From Pseudobacter ginsenosidimutans (GTDB taxonomy: Bacteria; Bacteroidota; Bacteroidia; Chitinophagales; Chitinophagaceae), in NCBI RefSeq assembly GCF_007970185.1, contig NZ_CP042431.1:3782001-3846000 (forward strand): 64,000 bases of DNA. Direction: 5' to 3'. Of this stretch, positions 25,921 through 35,328 are shown in pieces. The notes under the pieces are model-generated. The model saw only the letters and a program-made list of their open reading frames with translations, did not search any database and was not told where the DNA came from. Positions within the stretch are counted from its first letter, which is position 1. Every line of letters begins with the position of its first letter. The position numbers were made by a program, and so were the translations under genes.

Positions 25921-27534
25921 TTATAATTTGATTCCAACGGTGAGGATCACCTGCCCGTTGTTCTGAGTGGTTTCTGCGAATGTATTGGCGCGATCCGGAT
26001 TATCGAGCCGGTATGGGAAGTCTACGTTCTTGTAAATACTGTGCACGTAAGTAACATCAACAAATATGCCTTTGTCTCTGTAACCGAGGCCACCACTGAG
26101 ATTGGTCCTGCTGGCATTCAGAGCGCCATCTTTGTAAGGATTGCCGTAATGTGCAAATCCAAGTCTTGTCATCAGTGTATTGAACTTAAGCTCACCACCT
26201 ACACGGAAATTGAATGTTCCCTTGTATTCTCCCTTGATCACATTGTTGAGGTCCTTGAAGTATTGATCATCTCCCTCATTTTCGTATTCATCTGCTGAAT
26301 GCATTCTTGATGAACCGTAGGTAACATATTCAATATCGGCTGAGATGAATCCCTGTTGTTTGGTTACATCTTCCACCGCATTGAACATCCAGGCACCGCT
26401 GGCGATGAAGCGCCAGGGTGAAGTGTTGTTATATTTGAAGCTGGGGTTGGAGCCGTTGAAAAAATCGCGACTGGCTACTGAGACCTGATTGGTAAAGCCG
26501 CCATTTCCATCACGTATATCGTCAAGGGTATCAAGGTTGGTGGTCATGATGCTGCTGAATTTGTCGCGCAGTCCATAGAATGTTGGAGAGTGAACCGCCA
26601 AACCGATGCGCAGTGGCGCTACAGGTTTGAAGATCATGCCCAGCCTGGCATTGAAGCCAACTCCTTTGGAGCTGTATTCCTCTTTGTATTCACTGAAATC
26701 GAATTCATCGTTGCCTGTTCCGTTCACATCAGATTCCCGGTATATGGAAGTCCTGTTGTAGTTCACGATGGGGATGCCGATGCTGCCACCGAGATAGAAC
26801 TTATCATTCATGCTCGCTCCCATACCCAATGAGATCTCTGTAATGCCTCCGGTGGTTTTGATGGTCTTCTCCTGGTTGAGGGGAAATGCTTCTTCCGCGC
26901 GGGAGAATACAGTACCTACTCCATTGTTGTCCCTTACTGCATCGATGAGATAAGTATACAAGCCCATCTTGGTGAGCAGGGAGAGAGAATTTTCATCAAG
27001 CGCATCGTCTATGATCTGTTCATCGGAGTAATCAGGATATCTTTCGCGCTGACTTCTATAATAACGGGCAAATTCATCGGCCATGTTCTCGCTATAGGAG
27101 CTGTAATCGTTCACGCCTTTGTAATGCGTCATGCCATTGAAATTGGCGGTCTGGTTGATACCGATGGCGAAAGCCTTGCTGCCCCAATTGCTGTAGCGGT
27201 CAGACCAGCCGGTAACGAATCCGGAGGTTCCCAAGCTGAAGCGGTTGAAAGCGTTGCCCTGCGCATCGGTGCCGCGGAAGCTGCCCTTGCCATTATAGAA
27301 ACCGAACATGGGGCTGAGCACAATCTCACTGGTCTTGTAAAAGCCGAGCCCTGCCGGGTTGGTGAAGAGTGTACTGATATCTCCGCCGAGTGCGCCATTG
27401 GCGCCTCCGATAGCCTGTGAGCGGGCGGTTCCTCCGGGTACGGTATAGCCCATCCTCAGTGCATCTTCCGGGATCTGGGCCAGGGCGGGGACGCTGCAAG
27501 CCAGAAAGAGGGCAGTATAAACTTGTTTTTTCAT
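25921..27534 (-). CDS. OmpP1/FadL-family outer-membrane transport protein
   Basis: I chose the ATG at 27534 (MKKQVYTALFLACSVPALAQ, a clean signal peptide); the frame continues 20 codons upstream without a signal-like start. The mature protein shows RMGYTVPGGTARSQAIGGAN, GDISTLFTNPAGLGFYKTSE (the FadL-type NPAG motif) and FYLGGSIGIPIVNYNRTSIY, and ends in a beta-signal VILTVGIKL. FadL-like barrels let hydrophobic molecules cross the outer membrane. In Bacteroidota many such proteins have no known cargo. It stands alone; its 3' end meets the ncRNA terminator. Confidence 0.87.
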   Translation of the reverse strand: MKKQVYTALFLACSVPALAQIPEDALRMGYTVPGGTARSQAIGGANGALGGDISTLFTNPAGLGFYKTSEIVLSPMFGFYNGKGSFRGTDAQGNAFNRFSLGTSGFVTGWSDRYSNWGSKAFAIGINQTANFNGMTHYKGVNDYSSYSENMADEFARYYRSQRERYPDYSDEQIIDDALDENSLSLLTKMGLYTYLIDAVRDNNGVGTVFSRAEEAFPLNQEKTIKTTGGITEISLGMGASMNDKFYLGGSIGIPIVNYNRTSIYRESDVNGTGNDEFDFSEYKEEYSSKGVGFNARLGMIFKPVAPLRIGLAVHSPTFYGLRDKFSSIMTTNLDTLDDIRDGNGGFTNQVSVASRDFFNGSNPSFKYNNTSPWRFIASGAWMFNAVEDVTKQQGFISADIEYVTYGSSRMHSADEYENEGDDQYFKDLNNVIKGEYKGTFNFRVGGELKFNTLMTRLGFAHYGNPYKDGALNASRTNLSGGLGYRDKGIFVDVTYVHSIYKNVDFPYRLDNPDRANTFAETTQNNGQVILTVGIKL

Positions 27535-27662
27535 AATCGTAGCTATTGCCTGTGTTGCAATCCTTGAGGTAATACAATAAAAAGGAGGAAGCAAAATTCA
27601 AGGGATCTCAAATCCTGGTTCCTCCGGTATAATTTGTTGATAGTGTACTCAACCAGTAAAAA

Positions 27663-28550
27663 TTAGTTGCGGCCTGGCCTGCTTACGCCACCACCACCGC
27701 CACTGCTTCCACCGCTGCTGCCACCACTGGAGCTGCCGCCGCCGTAACTACCGCCGCTGCTGCGACCATAATTGCCGGTGTTGTTGGAAGGTGGAGTGTA
27801 AGTCCTGTTCTGGCGGTCGCTGTTTCCGCGGGTATTGTAGTAGCGGCCGTTACCGTTTCCGCCATTGTTACCGGAGCGGTAAGAGTTGGTTGTAGTGCGA
27901 TTGGTGTTGTTATAAACCCCGATGCCGGAAGGCAGTCTGTAAGAACTGCGGGTATTCCTGCTGTTCAGAGAAGTATTACGGTTGTTGTAGGTTCCGTTAT
28001 AGCTGCTCATATTGAAGTTGCGCACCTTGGTGTACATTCCGGGATTGTCCTTTGGATTCACCACAATGCCGCCACCGCAATAGGGATTGTAAAAACTGTT
28101 CCAGTAGTAATAGCTGTTCCATCCGTGGTTCCAGCCGCCATAGCCGTACATTGGATTGTAGAAGCCACTATACCAGGGAGAATAGTAATTGCCGAATCCG
28201 AGACCAAGACTCATACCGGGGCCGTAGCCACCGTACATTCCCCAGTCGTTCCAGTAATTATCGAACATGCTCCAGCGTGAGTATGCGTATGGATTGCGCA
28301 CTCTCATGCGGAGATATGCATCATCATCGTAATAATAATCATCGTTGTAATTATTGTATCTGGAAGATGACTGGTAACGCGAGCTTTGTCTGTCTCTCAC
28401 ATCAACATAATCATCTCCGCCTCCACCGGCTACGACGGTCCGTTCAGGGGAATAATAAACGTCATCCGGCGTTTGCCCAGACTTGTATACTGAACAACTG
28501 GTAAAACCAGTGGCTATAAGTACTGCTAAGAGGATAAACCGGGACTTCAT
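27663..28550 (-). CDS. Low-complexity Tyr/Asn/Gly-rich lipoprotein of unknown function
   Basis: A lipoprotein signal (MKSRFILLAVLIATGFTSC, Cys19) is followed by CSVYKSGQTPDDVYYSPERT. Residues about 55-180 are rich in Tyr, Asn, Asp, Gly and Trp, and the tail is made of Gly/Ser repeats (GGSYGGGSSSGGSSGGSSGG) ending GGVSRPGRN. No fold is recognisable; it may be an extended or disordered envelope protein. The FadL-like gene lies 128 bp downstream on the same strand. The repetitive coding sequence gives spurious open frames on other strands. Confidence 0.75.
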   Translation of the reverse strand: MKSRFILLAVLIATGFTSCSVYKSGQTPDDVYYSPERTVVAGGGGDDYVDVRDRQSSRYQSSSRYNNYNDDYYYDDDAYLRMRVRNPYAYSRWSMFDNYWNDWGMYGGYGPGMSLGLGFGNYYSPWYSGFYNPMYGYGGWNHGWNSYYYWNSFYNPYCGGGIVVNPKDNPGMYTKVRNFNMSSYNGTYNNRNTSLNSRNTRSSYRLPSGIGVYNNTNRTTTNSYRSGNNGGNGNGRYYNTRGNSDRQNRTYTPPSNNTGNYGRSSGGSYGGGSSSGGSSGGSSGGGGGVSRPGRN

Positions 28551-28584
28551 GGTTGCGATTTTAACGTTTTACAATGCGAAGTAC

Positions 28585-28592
28585 TACTTTTG
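28585..28592 (+). promoter_or_regulatory. -7 promoter box upstream of proS
   Basis: TACTTTTG matches TAnnTTTG exactly, about 88 bp before the proS ATG in the gap between divergent genes. The -33 region at the right spacing is only T-rich, so this is a candidate. Confidence 0.4.
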
Positions 28593-28679
28593 CTTACTTC
28601 ACAATTTAAAATTACAATAAATTGACCGTGACAGCGATTAAAATGTTGCGGGGGGAGTGTTAAAAATTATCAAGAAACT

Positions 28680-30158
28680 ATGAGCAAAGAGATCACCAGC
28701 AGAAGCGAAGATTACTCGCAATGGTACAATGACCTGGTAATAAAAGGGAGCCTGGCAGATTATTCCGCGGTACGCGGTTGTATGGTAATTAAACCATATG
28801 GGTTCGCGCTCTGGGAGAACATGCGCGATGCACTGGACAAGATGTTCAAAGACACCGGACATGTGAATGCTTATTTCCCGTTGTTCGTTCCCAAAAGCCT
28901 CTTCGAAGCCGAAGAAAAGAATGCAGAAGGTTTCGCCAAAGAGTGCGCAGTGGTTACTCACTATCGTCTCAAATCAAATCCCGATAAAAAAGGCGCGCTG
29001 ATGGTTGATCCGGAAGCGAAGCTGGAAGAAGAGCTGGTGGTCCGCCCCACCAGTGAAGCCATCATCTGGAACACTTACAAGAACTGGATCCAGAGTTACC
29101 GCGACCTGCCCATTCTCATCAACCAGTGGGCGAACGTGGTCCGCTGGGAGATGCGTACCCGTTTGTTCCTCCGTACTGCAGAGTTCCTCTGGCAGGAAGG
29201 CCATACTGCGCATTCTTCTGCACAGGAAGCCGTGGAAGAAACAGTAAAAATGCTGAACGTGTATGAAGATTTCGTGGAAAACTGGATGGCCCTCCCCGTT
29301 ATTAAAGGCGTGAAAACAGAAAGTGAAAGATTTGCCGGCGCCGTTGATACTTATTGTATCGAAGCGCTGATGCAGGATGGTAAAGCCCTCCAGGCCGGTA
29401 CATCCCATTTCCTCGGGCAGAACTTCGCCAAGGCTTTCGATGTGAAATTCTCCGATAAGGAAAACAAACTCGATTACGTATGGGCCACCAGCTGGGGCGT
29501 GAGCACCCGTCTGATCGGCGCTCTCGTAATGGCGCATAGTGATGATGATGGACTGATCCTTCCTCCAAGAATTGCACCCATGCAGGTAGTGATCGTTCCT
29601 ATTTACAAAGGTGAAGACAGCCGTGCGCAGATCAATGCGAAAGGGCAGGAGCTGGTGAACAGTTTCAAAGCTGCCGGCATCCGCGTGAAATTTGATGACA
29701 ATGATAATTCAAGGCCGGGCTGGAAATTCGCCGAATATGAAATGAAGGGAGTTCCCGTTCGAATCGCCATCGGCGTCCGCGACCTGGAGAACAATGTTGT
29801 GGAACTGGCGAGAAGGGATACTAAGGAAAAGACCACCGTGAGCCTGGACGGTCTTACGGAAAGAGTGTCTGCCCTGCTGACCGAGATCCAGCAAGCCATT
29901 TACAACAAAGCCCTGGAGTATCGCAACAGCCATATCACCAAAGTGGATACCTGGGACCAGTTTGTGGAAACCCTGAACGGCAAAGCCGGATTCATCTCCG
30001 CGCACTGGGACGGAACCGCTGAAACAGAGGAGAAGATCAAGGAGATGACAAAGGCCACTATCCGCTGCATTCCTCTTGACAATGAGCAGGAAGAAGGCAA
30101 ATGTGTGCTTACAGGTAACCCCAGCAAACAGCGGGTATTGTTCGCTCAGGCATATTGA
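28680..30158 (+). CDS. proS: Prolyl-tRNA synthetase (archaeal/eukaryotic-type, ProS type 3)
   Basis: The 492-residue class II synthetase has motif 1/2 regions [20 protein letters not shown] and [20 protein letters not shown] (motif 2 Arg), [20 protein letters not shown] (motif 3) and the anticodon-binding domain [12 protein letters not shown]. There is no large bacterial editing insertion between motifs 2 and 3, and the C-terminal Zn-type extension ([18 protein letters not shown], ending FAQAY) is present; this is the short ProS form common in Bacteroidota. It charges tRNA-Pro in the cytoplasm. It starts a forward-strand region after a 129-bp divergent gap. Confidence 0.97.
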   Translation: MSKEITSRSEDYSQWYNDLVIKGSLADYSAVRGCMVIKPYGFALWENMRDALDKMFKDTGHVNAYFPLFVPKSLFEAEEKNAEGFAKECAVVTHYRLKSNPDKKGALMVDPEAKLEEELVVRPTSEAIIWNTYKNWIQSYRDLPILINQWANVVRWEMRTRLFLRTAEFLWQEGHTAHSSAQEAVEETVKMLNVYEDFVENWMALPVIKGVKTESERFAGAVDTYCIEALMQDGKALQAGTSHFLGQNFAKAFDVKFSDKENKLDYVWATSWGVSTRLIGALVMAHSDDDGLILPPRIAPMQVVIVPIYKGEDSRAQINAKGQELVNSFKAAGIRVKFDDNDNSRPGWKFAEYEMKGVPVRIAIGVRDLENNVVELARRDTKEKTTVSLDGLTERVSALLTEIQQAIYNKALEYRNSHITKVDTWDQFVETLNGKAGFISAHWDGTAETEEKIKEMTKATIRCIPLDNEQEEGKCVLTGNPSKQRVLFAQAY

Positions 30159-30272
30159 TACGCATGAACGATTTCATAAGAGTGATTATTAAGGTCTTGT
30201 GAATTAATATATTTTAAGAATTCATTTTTTTTCATTTTCTTGTAACCCAATATTCAAAAAACCGCCTATTTC

Positions 30273-30608
30273 ATGGAAAATTTAAGTCAACCCCAAAGCA
30301 ACCAACCTAAAGCCATGCTGCCTAATGCAACTGCAGTACTGGTAATGGGAATTTTGTCAATCGTATGTTCATGCTTTTTTGTAGGTCTGGTACTGGGCAT
30401 TATCGGTCTGGTATTAGGTAACAAAAGCAGGAAACTGTACAAGGAGAATCCCGCAATCTGGGATGGATATGGTCAACTCAATGCAGGTTGGATCATGTCT
30501 ATCATCGGACTAGCGCTCAGCGCCCTTTACATTCTCTATTACATTGTTGTAATAGCGATCCTCGGCGCAGCAGCCACTTCCTTCTGGAACATGAACCAAC
30601 ATTTATAA
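30273..30608 (+). CDS. Small membrane protein (CCC-motif / DUF4190-like)
   Basis: A 111-residue protein with a Gln/Pro-rich N-terminal tail and two membrane segments (VLVMGILSIVCSCFFVGLVL and GWIMSIIGLALSALYILYYI). The layout GILSIVCSCFFVGLVLGIIG followed by LGNKSRKLYKENP is that of the CCC-motif/DUF4190-like small membrane proteins in Bacteroidota. The Cys pair sits in the first helix. Function is unknown. A strong hairpin terminator follows, so it is probably transcribed separately from the DUF2752 gene. Confidence 0.75.
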   Translation: MENLSQPQSNQPKAMLPNATAVLVMGILSIVCSCFFVGLVLGIIGLVLGNKSRKLYKENPAIWDGYGQLNAGWIMSIIGLALSALYILYYIVVIAILGAAATSFWNMNQHL

Positions 30609-30623
30609 TTGCTTACAATGAAC

Positions 30624-30670
30624 AAAGGGTGATTGAAGAAAATCCAAGATTATTTTCAATCACCCTTTTT
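30624..30670 (+). terminator. Intrinsic terminator after the CCC-motif gene
   Basis: AAAGGGTGATTGAA and TTCAATCACCCTTT form a long near-perfect stem ending in a T-run. It overlaps the start region of the next small gene only slightly upstream. Confidence 0.85.
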
Positions 30671-30690
30671 CATTTTCAAGACACTGGCCC

Positions 30691-30999
30691 ATGTTCCTCT
30701 GGATGGACAATTTTATGCTGCCCTGCATGTACAAGCAGCTCTTCAATGTGGATTGCCCGATGTGTGGCGCACAACGCTCACTGGCAGCGGCCCTCAAAGG
30801 AGATTTTGCCTCCAGCTTTTACCTCTACCCGCCACTTGTTCCTGTACTTGTTCTGATTGTTCTATCCCTGCTCTGGCTCTGTAGTAAAAGAATTGTCAGT
30901 AAGAGGTTCCTGGTAAATTATGCCTGGACCGTGCTGGCATTGGTGATGATCAGCTATATCGTGAAGCTGTTCATTTATCCACATTCGATCACCTCTTAA
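30691..30999 (+). CDS. DUF2752-containing membrane protein
   Basis: A 102-residue protein with the DUF2752 signature VDCPMCGAQRSLAAALKGDF (CPxCGxxR) followed by the SFYLYPP segment and two hydrophobic helices (PVLVLIVLSLLWLC, WTVLALVMISYIVKLF). DUF2752 proteins are small inner-membrane proteins with a conserved Cys pair; no activity is assigned. The ATG used is the first in frame that leaves the terminator upstream intact. It starts only 20 bp after the terminator and lies 10 bp before the next gene. Confidence 0.82.
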   Translation: MFLWMDNFMLPCMYKQLFNVDCPMCGAQRSLAAALKGDFASSFYLYPPLVPVLVLIVLSLLWLCSKRIVSKRFLVNYAWTVLALVMISYIVKLFIYPHSITS

Positions 31000-31009
31000 A
31001 AGTTAGACA

Positions 31010-31483
31010 TTGGAACAAAATTCAACAAGCCTGCTGGATCTTTCGATAGACCAGCCCTGCGCCAACTATTTGCTGGAAGCAGCCAAATGGAACAAATTCA
31101 TCTCCATCGTTTGGTTTGTACTCTGTGGACTGATGGCTGTGTTTTCCCTTTTTGCCGGAAGTATCATCGCCACCATGTACGGCTCCATGCCTGGCATGAG
31201 CGACACCATGAGCATGCTGGGAACAGGCGGAGGTGTTATGATCACGCTCTTCTATTTGCTGATCACTGCCATCTATCTCATCCCTAATTTCTGGAGATAC
31301 AGATTCTCCGTTCAGGCCATTGCTGCCGTCAGGAGTAATGACCAGGTACAGCTCAACCTGAGCCTGAACAATTTTCGCAAATACTCCAAATACTGGGGTA
31401 TCCTCACCATTATCATCATTGCATTCTACGTACTCATTTTTGTTTTCTCCATTATTGGCGGAGCGCTGATGATGAGCCGTTGA
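31010..31483 (+). CDS. DUF5362-like small membrane protein
   Basis: A 157-residue protein with four membrane segments: FISIVWFVLCGLMAVFSLFA, MITLFYLLITAIYLIPNFW, a linker helix QAIAAVRSNDQVQLNLSLNN, and YWGILTIIIIAFYVLIFVFS. The pattern of an amphipathic Asn-rich helix (LNNFRKYSKYWGI) before the last helix is that of the DUF5362 family. The only plausible start is TTG 31010, 10 bp after the previous stop. Function is unknown. Its stop is 1 bp from the stop of the convergent RDD gene. Confidence 0.68.
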   Translation: MEQNSTSLLDLSIDQPCANYLLEAAKWNKFISIVWFVLCGLMAVFSLFAGSIIATMYGSMPGMSDTMSMLGTGGGVMITLFYLLITAIYLIPNFWRYRFSVQAIAAVRSNDQVQLNLSLNNFRKYSKYWGILTIIIIAFYVLIFVFSIIGGALMMSR

Positions 31484-31484
31484 T

Positions 31485-32231
31485 CTAACGTGTGGTGTAA
31501 TAGTTGTAATCCTTCATCAGGGTGTGCAGGAACTGGAAGGAATCTTCATCGCTTTGCAGGTTCAGCTTGGCTTTGATGCGGTCTGCTATGCGCATGGCCA
31601 TGCCCATATCGCCACGGCTGGTGATGCTTTGGAGAATGCCCTTGAGGGTATTGATGTCTTTATCGCTCAATCTCATTACTTCCGGGTAACGTGGCTGGTA
31701 GGTGGATTCCACTTCTGTGAAAATAGTATCGTAGATATTGGGATTGGTGCGGAAGTCGATCAGGATGGTGCCTGCCAGGATATCGCCTATACGCTGGCTT
31801 TTGGGTGTGAACAGCGTTACGGCAATGCCGGTGAAGATCAGCGGAAAGCTCCACCAGGGGAGGGCCTGTGAAGTTACCAGGGCCATGAACCCGAAGGGGG
31901 AGTCAATCAGTCTGAACAGCCAGCGGATCAGGTACTGGTTGATGGTGGGCGTGCCGCCATCTTCTGCAATCACACGCAGGCCCATGGCGTATTTGCCAAG
32001 ACTGGTGCCATTCAGCATGATCTCACTCAGGAGGTGGTACAAAAGATAGGGTAGAATGAAAATATATCCCAGCCAGCCGGCGCCGGCTGTTATCGCCAGC
32101 ACATTCACCACAATCAGGTAAACAATGCACACTGCCCCATCGATCAGCCAGGCCAAAAGACGTTTACCGAAAGACGCCACCGGAATTTCCACTTCGAGAT
32201 TGAAACCTGTATCTAATTTGAGCAATGCCAT
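31485..32231 (-). CDS. RDD-family membrane protein
   Basis: A 248-residue protein whose first 150 residues form the RDD domain: FGKRLLAWLIDGAVCIVYLI (the R and D that name the family), a second helix LGYIFILPYLLYHLLSEIML, and TSLGKYAMGLRVIAEDG. A cytoplasmic helical tail follows (VMRLSDKDINTLKGILQSIT). RDD proteins are membrane proteins, some with ion-exchange activity. It is divergent (100 bp) from the SpoIIM-DUF4129-DUF4350-MoxR-DUF58 genes, a neighbourhood repeated in Bacteroidota, so a joint role is likely (inference). Confidence 0.88.
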   Translation of the reverse strand: MALLKLDTGFNLEVEIPVASFGKRLLAWLIDGAVCIVYLIVVNVLAITAGAGWLGYIFILPYLLYHLLSEIMLNGTSLGKYAMGLRVIAEDGGTPTINQYLIRWLFRLIDSPFGFMALVTSQALPWWSFPLIFTGIAVTLFTPKSQRIGDILAGTILIDFRTNPNIYDTIFTEVESTYQPRYPEVMRLSDKDINTLKGILQSITSRGDMGMAMRIADRIKAKLNLQSDEDSFQFLHTLMKDYNYYTTR

Positions 32232-32330
32232 TGATAAACAAATAAAAAGATAAAATGAATACCCTGATAGTAACGTTCTAAGATTTAACTATTATATTTA
32301 TTCCGGCATAAATTTATAAACTTCTGATCC

Positions 32331-33290
32331 GTGAGAGAAGGCCTTTTCTTAAAAAAGAATGTTGAGAAGTGGAAGCAATACCAATTCAACCAGCAGGCAG
32401 ACCCCGATGAAACTGCCAAACGTTTCACTGAACTGGTGGATGATCTTGGATACGCAAAAACTTTTTATCCAGAAAGCAGAGTCACCCGTTACCTGAACGG
32501 GATGGCTTCCCGCATCTATCTCGATATTTACCGCAATAAAAGAGAGCCCGGTTCCCGGATCCTCCGGTTCTGGAAGACCGATCTGCCGCTCGTCAATTAC
32601 AAACACCGCCGCGAATTATTCTGGGCATTCATCATATTCACCACCATGGCCATCATGGCTGCTTTCTCGGCGGCTCATGACGACAGTTTCGTGAGGGGCA
32701 TCCTCGGCGACGGGTATGTGGAAATGACGGAAGACAATATCGCGCAGGGAGATCCTTTTGGTGTGTATAAAGATGAGAACCGGATGGAAATGTTCCTCCG
32801 CATTGCGCTCAACAATATACAGGTGTCGTTCCTGGTATTTGTGGGCGGGCTTTTTTTGTCGCTCGGTTCTGTATGGCTGTTATTCGTCAACGGCGTGATG
32901 GTGGGCGCATTCCAGTATATGTTCTTTGCAAAAGGACTGGGCTGGGATTCCGTGCTGGTGATCTGGATACATGGTTCCCTGGAAATATCCGCCATCGTGA
33001 TCTCCGGTGCGGCGGGCTTCATACTTGGTAACAGCATCCTGTTCCCCGGAACAAGAAAACGGATCGATTCGCTGAAAGTGGGCGCCAAACACGGGGCCAT
33101 GCTGATCATCGGACTGGTGCCGATCTTCATTGCAGCCGCCTTCCTGGAAGGTTTCGTCACCAGGCTTACGCATATGCCCAAAGCCCTGAGCATATCCATC
33201 CTGGCCATCTCCTTTATTTTTATCATCTGGTATTTTGTGATCTATCCTATGATTGTGAACAGAAGATCGCAATCCCCTGAATTGTCATAA
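32331..33290 (+). CDS. Stage II sporulation protein M (SpoIIM)-family membrane protein
   Basis: A 319-residue protein starting with GTG. After a cytoplasmic N-terminus with ETAKRFTELVDDLGYAKTFY come four or five membrane segments: LFWAFIIFTTMAIMAAFSAA, NIQVSFLVFVGGLFLSLGSV, VIWIHGSLEISAIVISGAAG (conserved HGxxE) and MLIIGLVPIFIAAAFLEGFV. The HGSLE motif and NNIQVSF are SpoIIM-family marks. The name comes from sporulating Firmicutes; here it is not evidence for sporulation. First gene of a tight five-gene operon with spacings of about 0-40 bp. Confidence 0.88.
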   Translation: MREGLFLKKNVEKWKQYQFNQQADPDETAKRFTELVDDLGYAKTFYPESRVTRYLNGMASRIYLDIYRNKREPGSRILRFWKTDLPLVNYKHRRELFWAFIIFTTMAIMAAFSAAHDDSFVRGILGDGYVEMTEDNIAQGDPFGVYKDENRMEMFLRIALNNIQVSFLVFVGGLFLSLGSVWLLFVNGVMVGAFQYMFFAKGLGWDSVLVIWIHGSLEISAIVISGAAGFILGNSILFPGTRKRIDSLKVGAKHGAMLIIGLVPIFIAAAFLEGFVTRLTHMPKALSISILAISFIFIIWYFVIYPMIVNRRSQSPELS

Positions 33291-33296
33291 TCACTC

Positions 33297-34118
33297 ATGG
33301 TTTTACTGAACTCATATCGTTCCTGTGCAAATTGGCGCTTACTGATGGTAGTGATAGCCGTCTTTTGCTGCTCGCTGGCCAGCGCTCAGGAAGTTATTGT
33401 GGATACTGCGCCGCCACAGGCTAAGTATTCCGTGGAAGATGAAGAAGGGGAAGACGAAGGAACCGGCGCTATAACTACCCCTGCAGAACCTGCATTGCGC
33501 AAAGTGCCGGATTCCATCGTGAAGCGCTACAAGGCCGATCCTGATTTCGCGTATGCGAATGATCCTGAATATTGGGATAAACCAGAGCAAAAAAAGAAAA
33601 AAGACAATAACAAACCCAAAAGGGAAAGAGAAGAACGCGACCTTTCCATGCTGGATTTCTCCGGCGTGTTTGGCGTTGTGAAAGTAATATTCATTGCCCT
33701 GTTGATTGCTCTCCTTGCTTTCCTGGTATATAAACTGATGGGCGACCGCTGGCCATGGCAGCAACCGGCAAGATTGAAAGAAGATGAACAGGCTACGGCA
33801 GAAGAGGAGCTGAATGAAGATGAACTGCAGCAAAAGATCCGTGAATCCATCGATCAGCAAAAATTCAGGATGGCTATCCGCTACAGCTATCTCTTCACGC
33901 TTCGCAGGATGGATGAAAAAGGATGGATACATCTCGATGCCAAATCTACCAACCACGATTATGTGAAACAGATGAAAGCAAACGATCCGCAGGGAACATT
34001 TGCTTATCTCACCAATATCTATGATTATGTATGGTATGGTGAATTTGAACTGAACAAAGAACAGTTCGGTCTCGTGTACAAAGATTTCCAGAATTTCCTA
34101 AATACGTACAGCCATTGA
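33297..34118 (+). CDS. DUF4129-containing membrane protein
   Basis: The 273-residue protein has a signal-like start (LLMVVIAVFCCSLASAQE), a low-complexity acidic/Lys-rich stretch (KPEQKKKKDNNKPKREREER), one membrane helix (VVKVIFIALLIALLAFLVYK) and a cytoplasmic C-terminal DUF4129-like domain (FRMAIRYSYLFTLRRMDEKG, FAYLTNIYDYVWYGEFEL). DUF4129 is regularly encoded beside MoxR and DUF58 genes. It overlaps the next start by 4 bp, consistent with translational coupling. Role unknown. Confidence 0.85.
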   Translation: MVLLNSYRSCANWRLLMVVIAVFCCSLASAQEVIVDTAPPQAKYSVEDEEGEDEGTGAITTPAEPALRKVPDSIVKRYKADPDFAYANDPEYWDKPEQKKKKDNNKPKREREERDLSMLDFSGVFGVVKVIFIALLIALLAFLVYKLMGDRWPWQQPARLKEDEQATAEEELNEDELQQKIRESIDQQKFRMAIRYSYLFTLRRMDEKGWIHLDAKSTNHDYVKQMKANDPQGTFAYLTNIYDYVWYGEFELNKEQFGLVYKDFQNFLNTYSH

Positions 34119-35290
34119 AAAAGCTACTGACATATCAATGGTTGCTGCTGGCACTGCTGTCCACTGTGCTCATTATGTCCTGTGGGCCGAAGAAAAAGAA
34201 AGTCCTGGACAAGCGCGTAACACTGCTGCGAACAGACAAGATCCCCTATGGCACGTGGTATGCTTTCGAGAATCTGCAGCATATTTTCCCGGACGCTACA
34301 GTGGATGTGGACAAAAGCGGCCTGATGCAACAGGGAGAAAAGAATACTGCATACATTATCATTTACAGGAATGTGCTACCAACAGAAGAGGAATCCATCA
34401 CGCTGGGCAATTTCATCTCCGGAGGCGGTCATCTCTTTCTGTCTGCCTGGCGCTTCAATGAGCATATCCTGGATTCGCTGCATCTTGAAATGTCTACCGA
34501 TTTCTTTTCGCAACAGCGTGCCGTGACTATCGACGACCCCGTTACCGGAAAGACCGATACATTTTCATATCCTGGAATGCCCTTTGAAGCTTATTTCTCG
34601 AAGTTTGACTCCAGCATCACCACTGTTCTTGGACATAACGCTGATGGTAAACCGAATTTCCTGAAATTTACCTATAACAACGGCGGCGTTCTGTACCTGC
34701 ATTGTGCGCCACAGGCCCTGAGCAATTTCTTCCTGTTGCACAAAGACAATAAAAGATATTATGATGCTGTGATGAGCCATTTGCCTTCCTCTATCACAGA
34801 TATTCAATGGAACGAATATTTCCGCACACACCGCAAGAACGAGGATGAGAAATTCTCTGCCCTGGGCTGGCTCAGGAACCAGCCTTCGCTGGCTGCCGCC
34901 ATGTGGCTGCTGCTCCTGCTGGCATTGCTGGTGTACCTGTTCGAATCCAAACGCAAGCAGCGTGTGGTGCCTGTGCGTCCGCCATTGAAGAATGCCACCG
35001 TGGAATTTGCCAGAACAGTGGGCCGCCTCTACCTGCAGCGTAAGGACAATAACAACCTCGCTTACAAAATGGCTGCTATCTTTATGGACCATGTGCGGAG
35101 GAAGTTCAATGTGCGCACTACCATGGATGATGAATTTGTTGAAAAATTATCCCATAAATCAGGATATGATAAAGTAGCGCTCGCCAATCTGTTGTACCAG
35201 TTGAAATACGCGCAGGCCAACGAGGGCGTAAGCGATATGGAATTGCTGGAATTGCAGCAGAAGCTGGACCATTTCTATCAGCATACCTGA
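34115..35290 (+). CDS. DUF4350-containing lipoprotein/membrane protein
   Basis: A TTG start (KKLLTYQWLLLALLSTVLIM then SC) gives a lipoprotein-like signal. The DUF4350 region (IPYGTWYAFENLQHIFPDAT, AYIIIYRNVLPTEEE, FISGGGHLFLSAWRFNE) fills the first 230 residues, then a membrane helix AAAMWLLLLLALLVYLFESK and a cytoplasmic tail (FARTVGRLYLQRKDNNNLAY). The 4-bp overlap with the DUF4129 gene supports the TTG start. The DUF4350 fold resembles GATase-type periplasmic domains of unknown role. Third gene of the operon. Confidence 0.82.
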   Translation: MKKLLTYQWLLLALLSTVLIMSCGPKKKKVLDKRVTLLRTDKIPYGTWYAFENLQHIFPDATVDVDKSGLMQQGEKNTAYIIIYRNVLPTEEESITLGNFISGGGHLFLSAWRFNEHILDSLHLEMSTDFFSQQRAVTIDDPVTGKTDTFSYPGMPFEAYFSKFDSSITTVLGHNADGKPNFLKFTYNNGGVLYLHCAPQALSNFFLLHKDNKRYYDAVMSHLPSSITDIQWNEYFRTHRKNEDEKFSALGWLRNQPSLAAAMWLLLLLALLVYLFESKRKQRVVPVRPPLKNATVEFARTVGRLYLQRKDNNNLAYKMAAIFMDHVRRKFNVRTTMDDEFVEKLSHKSGYDKVALANLLYQLKYAQANEGVSDMELLELQQKLDHFYQHT

Positions 35291-35328
35291 TCCATCAAAC
35301 AATTACTTATACAAACGCATACTTATAC

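Noticed and set aside
27690-27770. Short tandem repeats resembling a CRISPR-like or satellite array
   Set aside because: They are Gly/Ser codons in the C-terminus of the lipoprotein gene, without regular spacers.
32331-33290. Sporulation genes suggested by the SpoIIM name
   Set aside because: The family is widespread in non-sporulating bacteria and no other sporulation gene is present.
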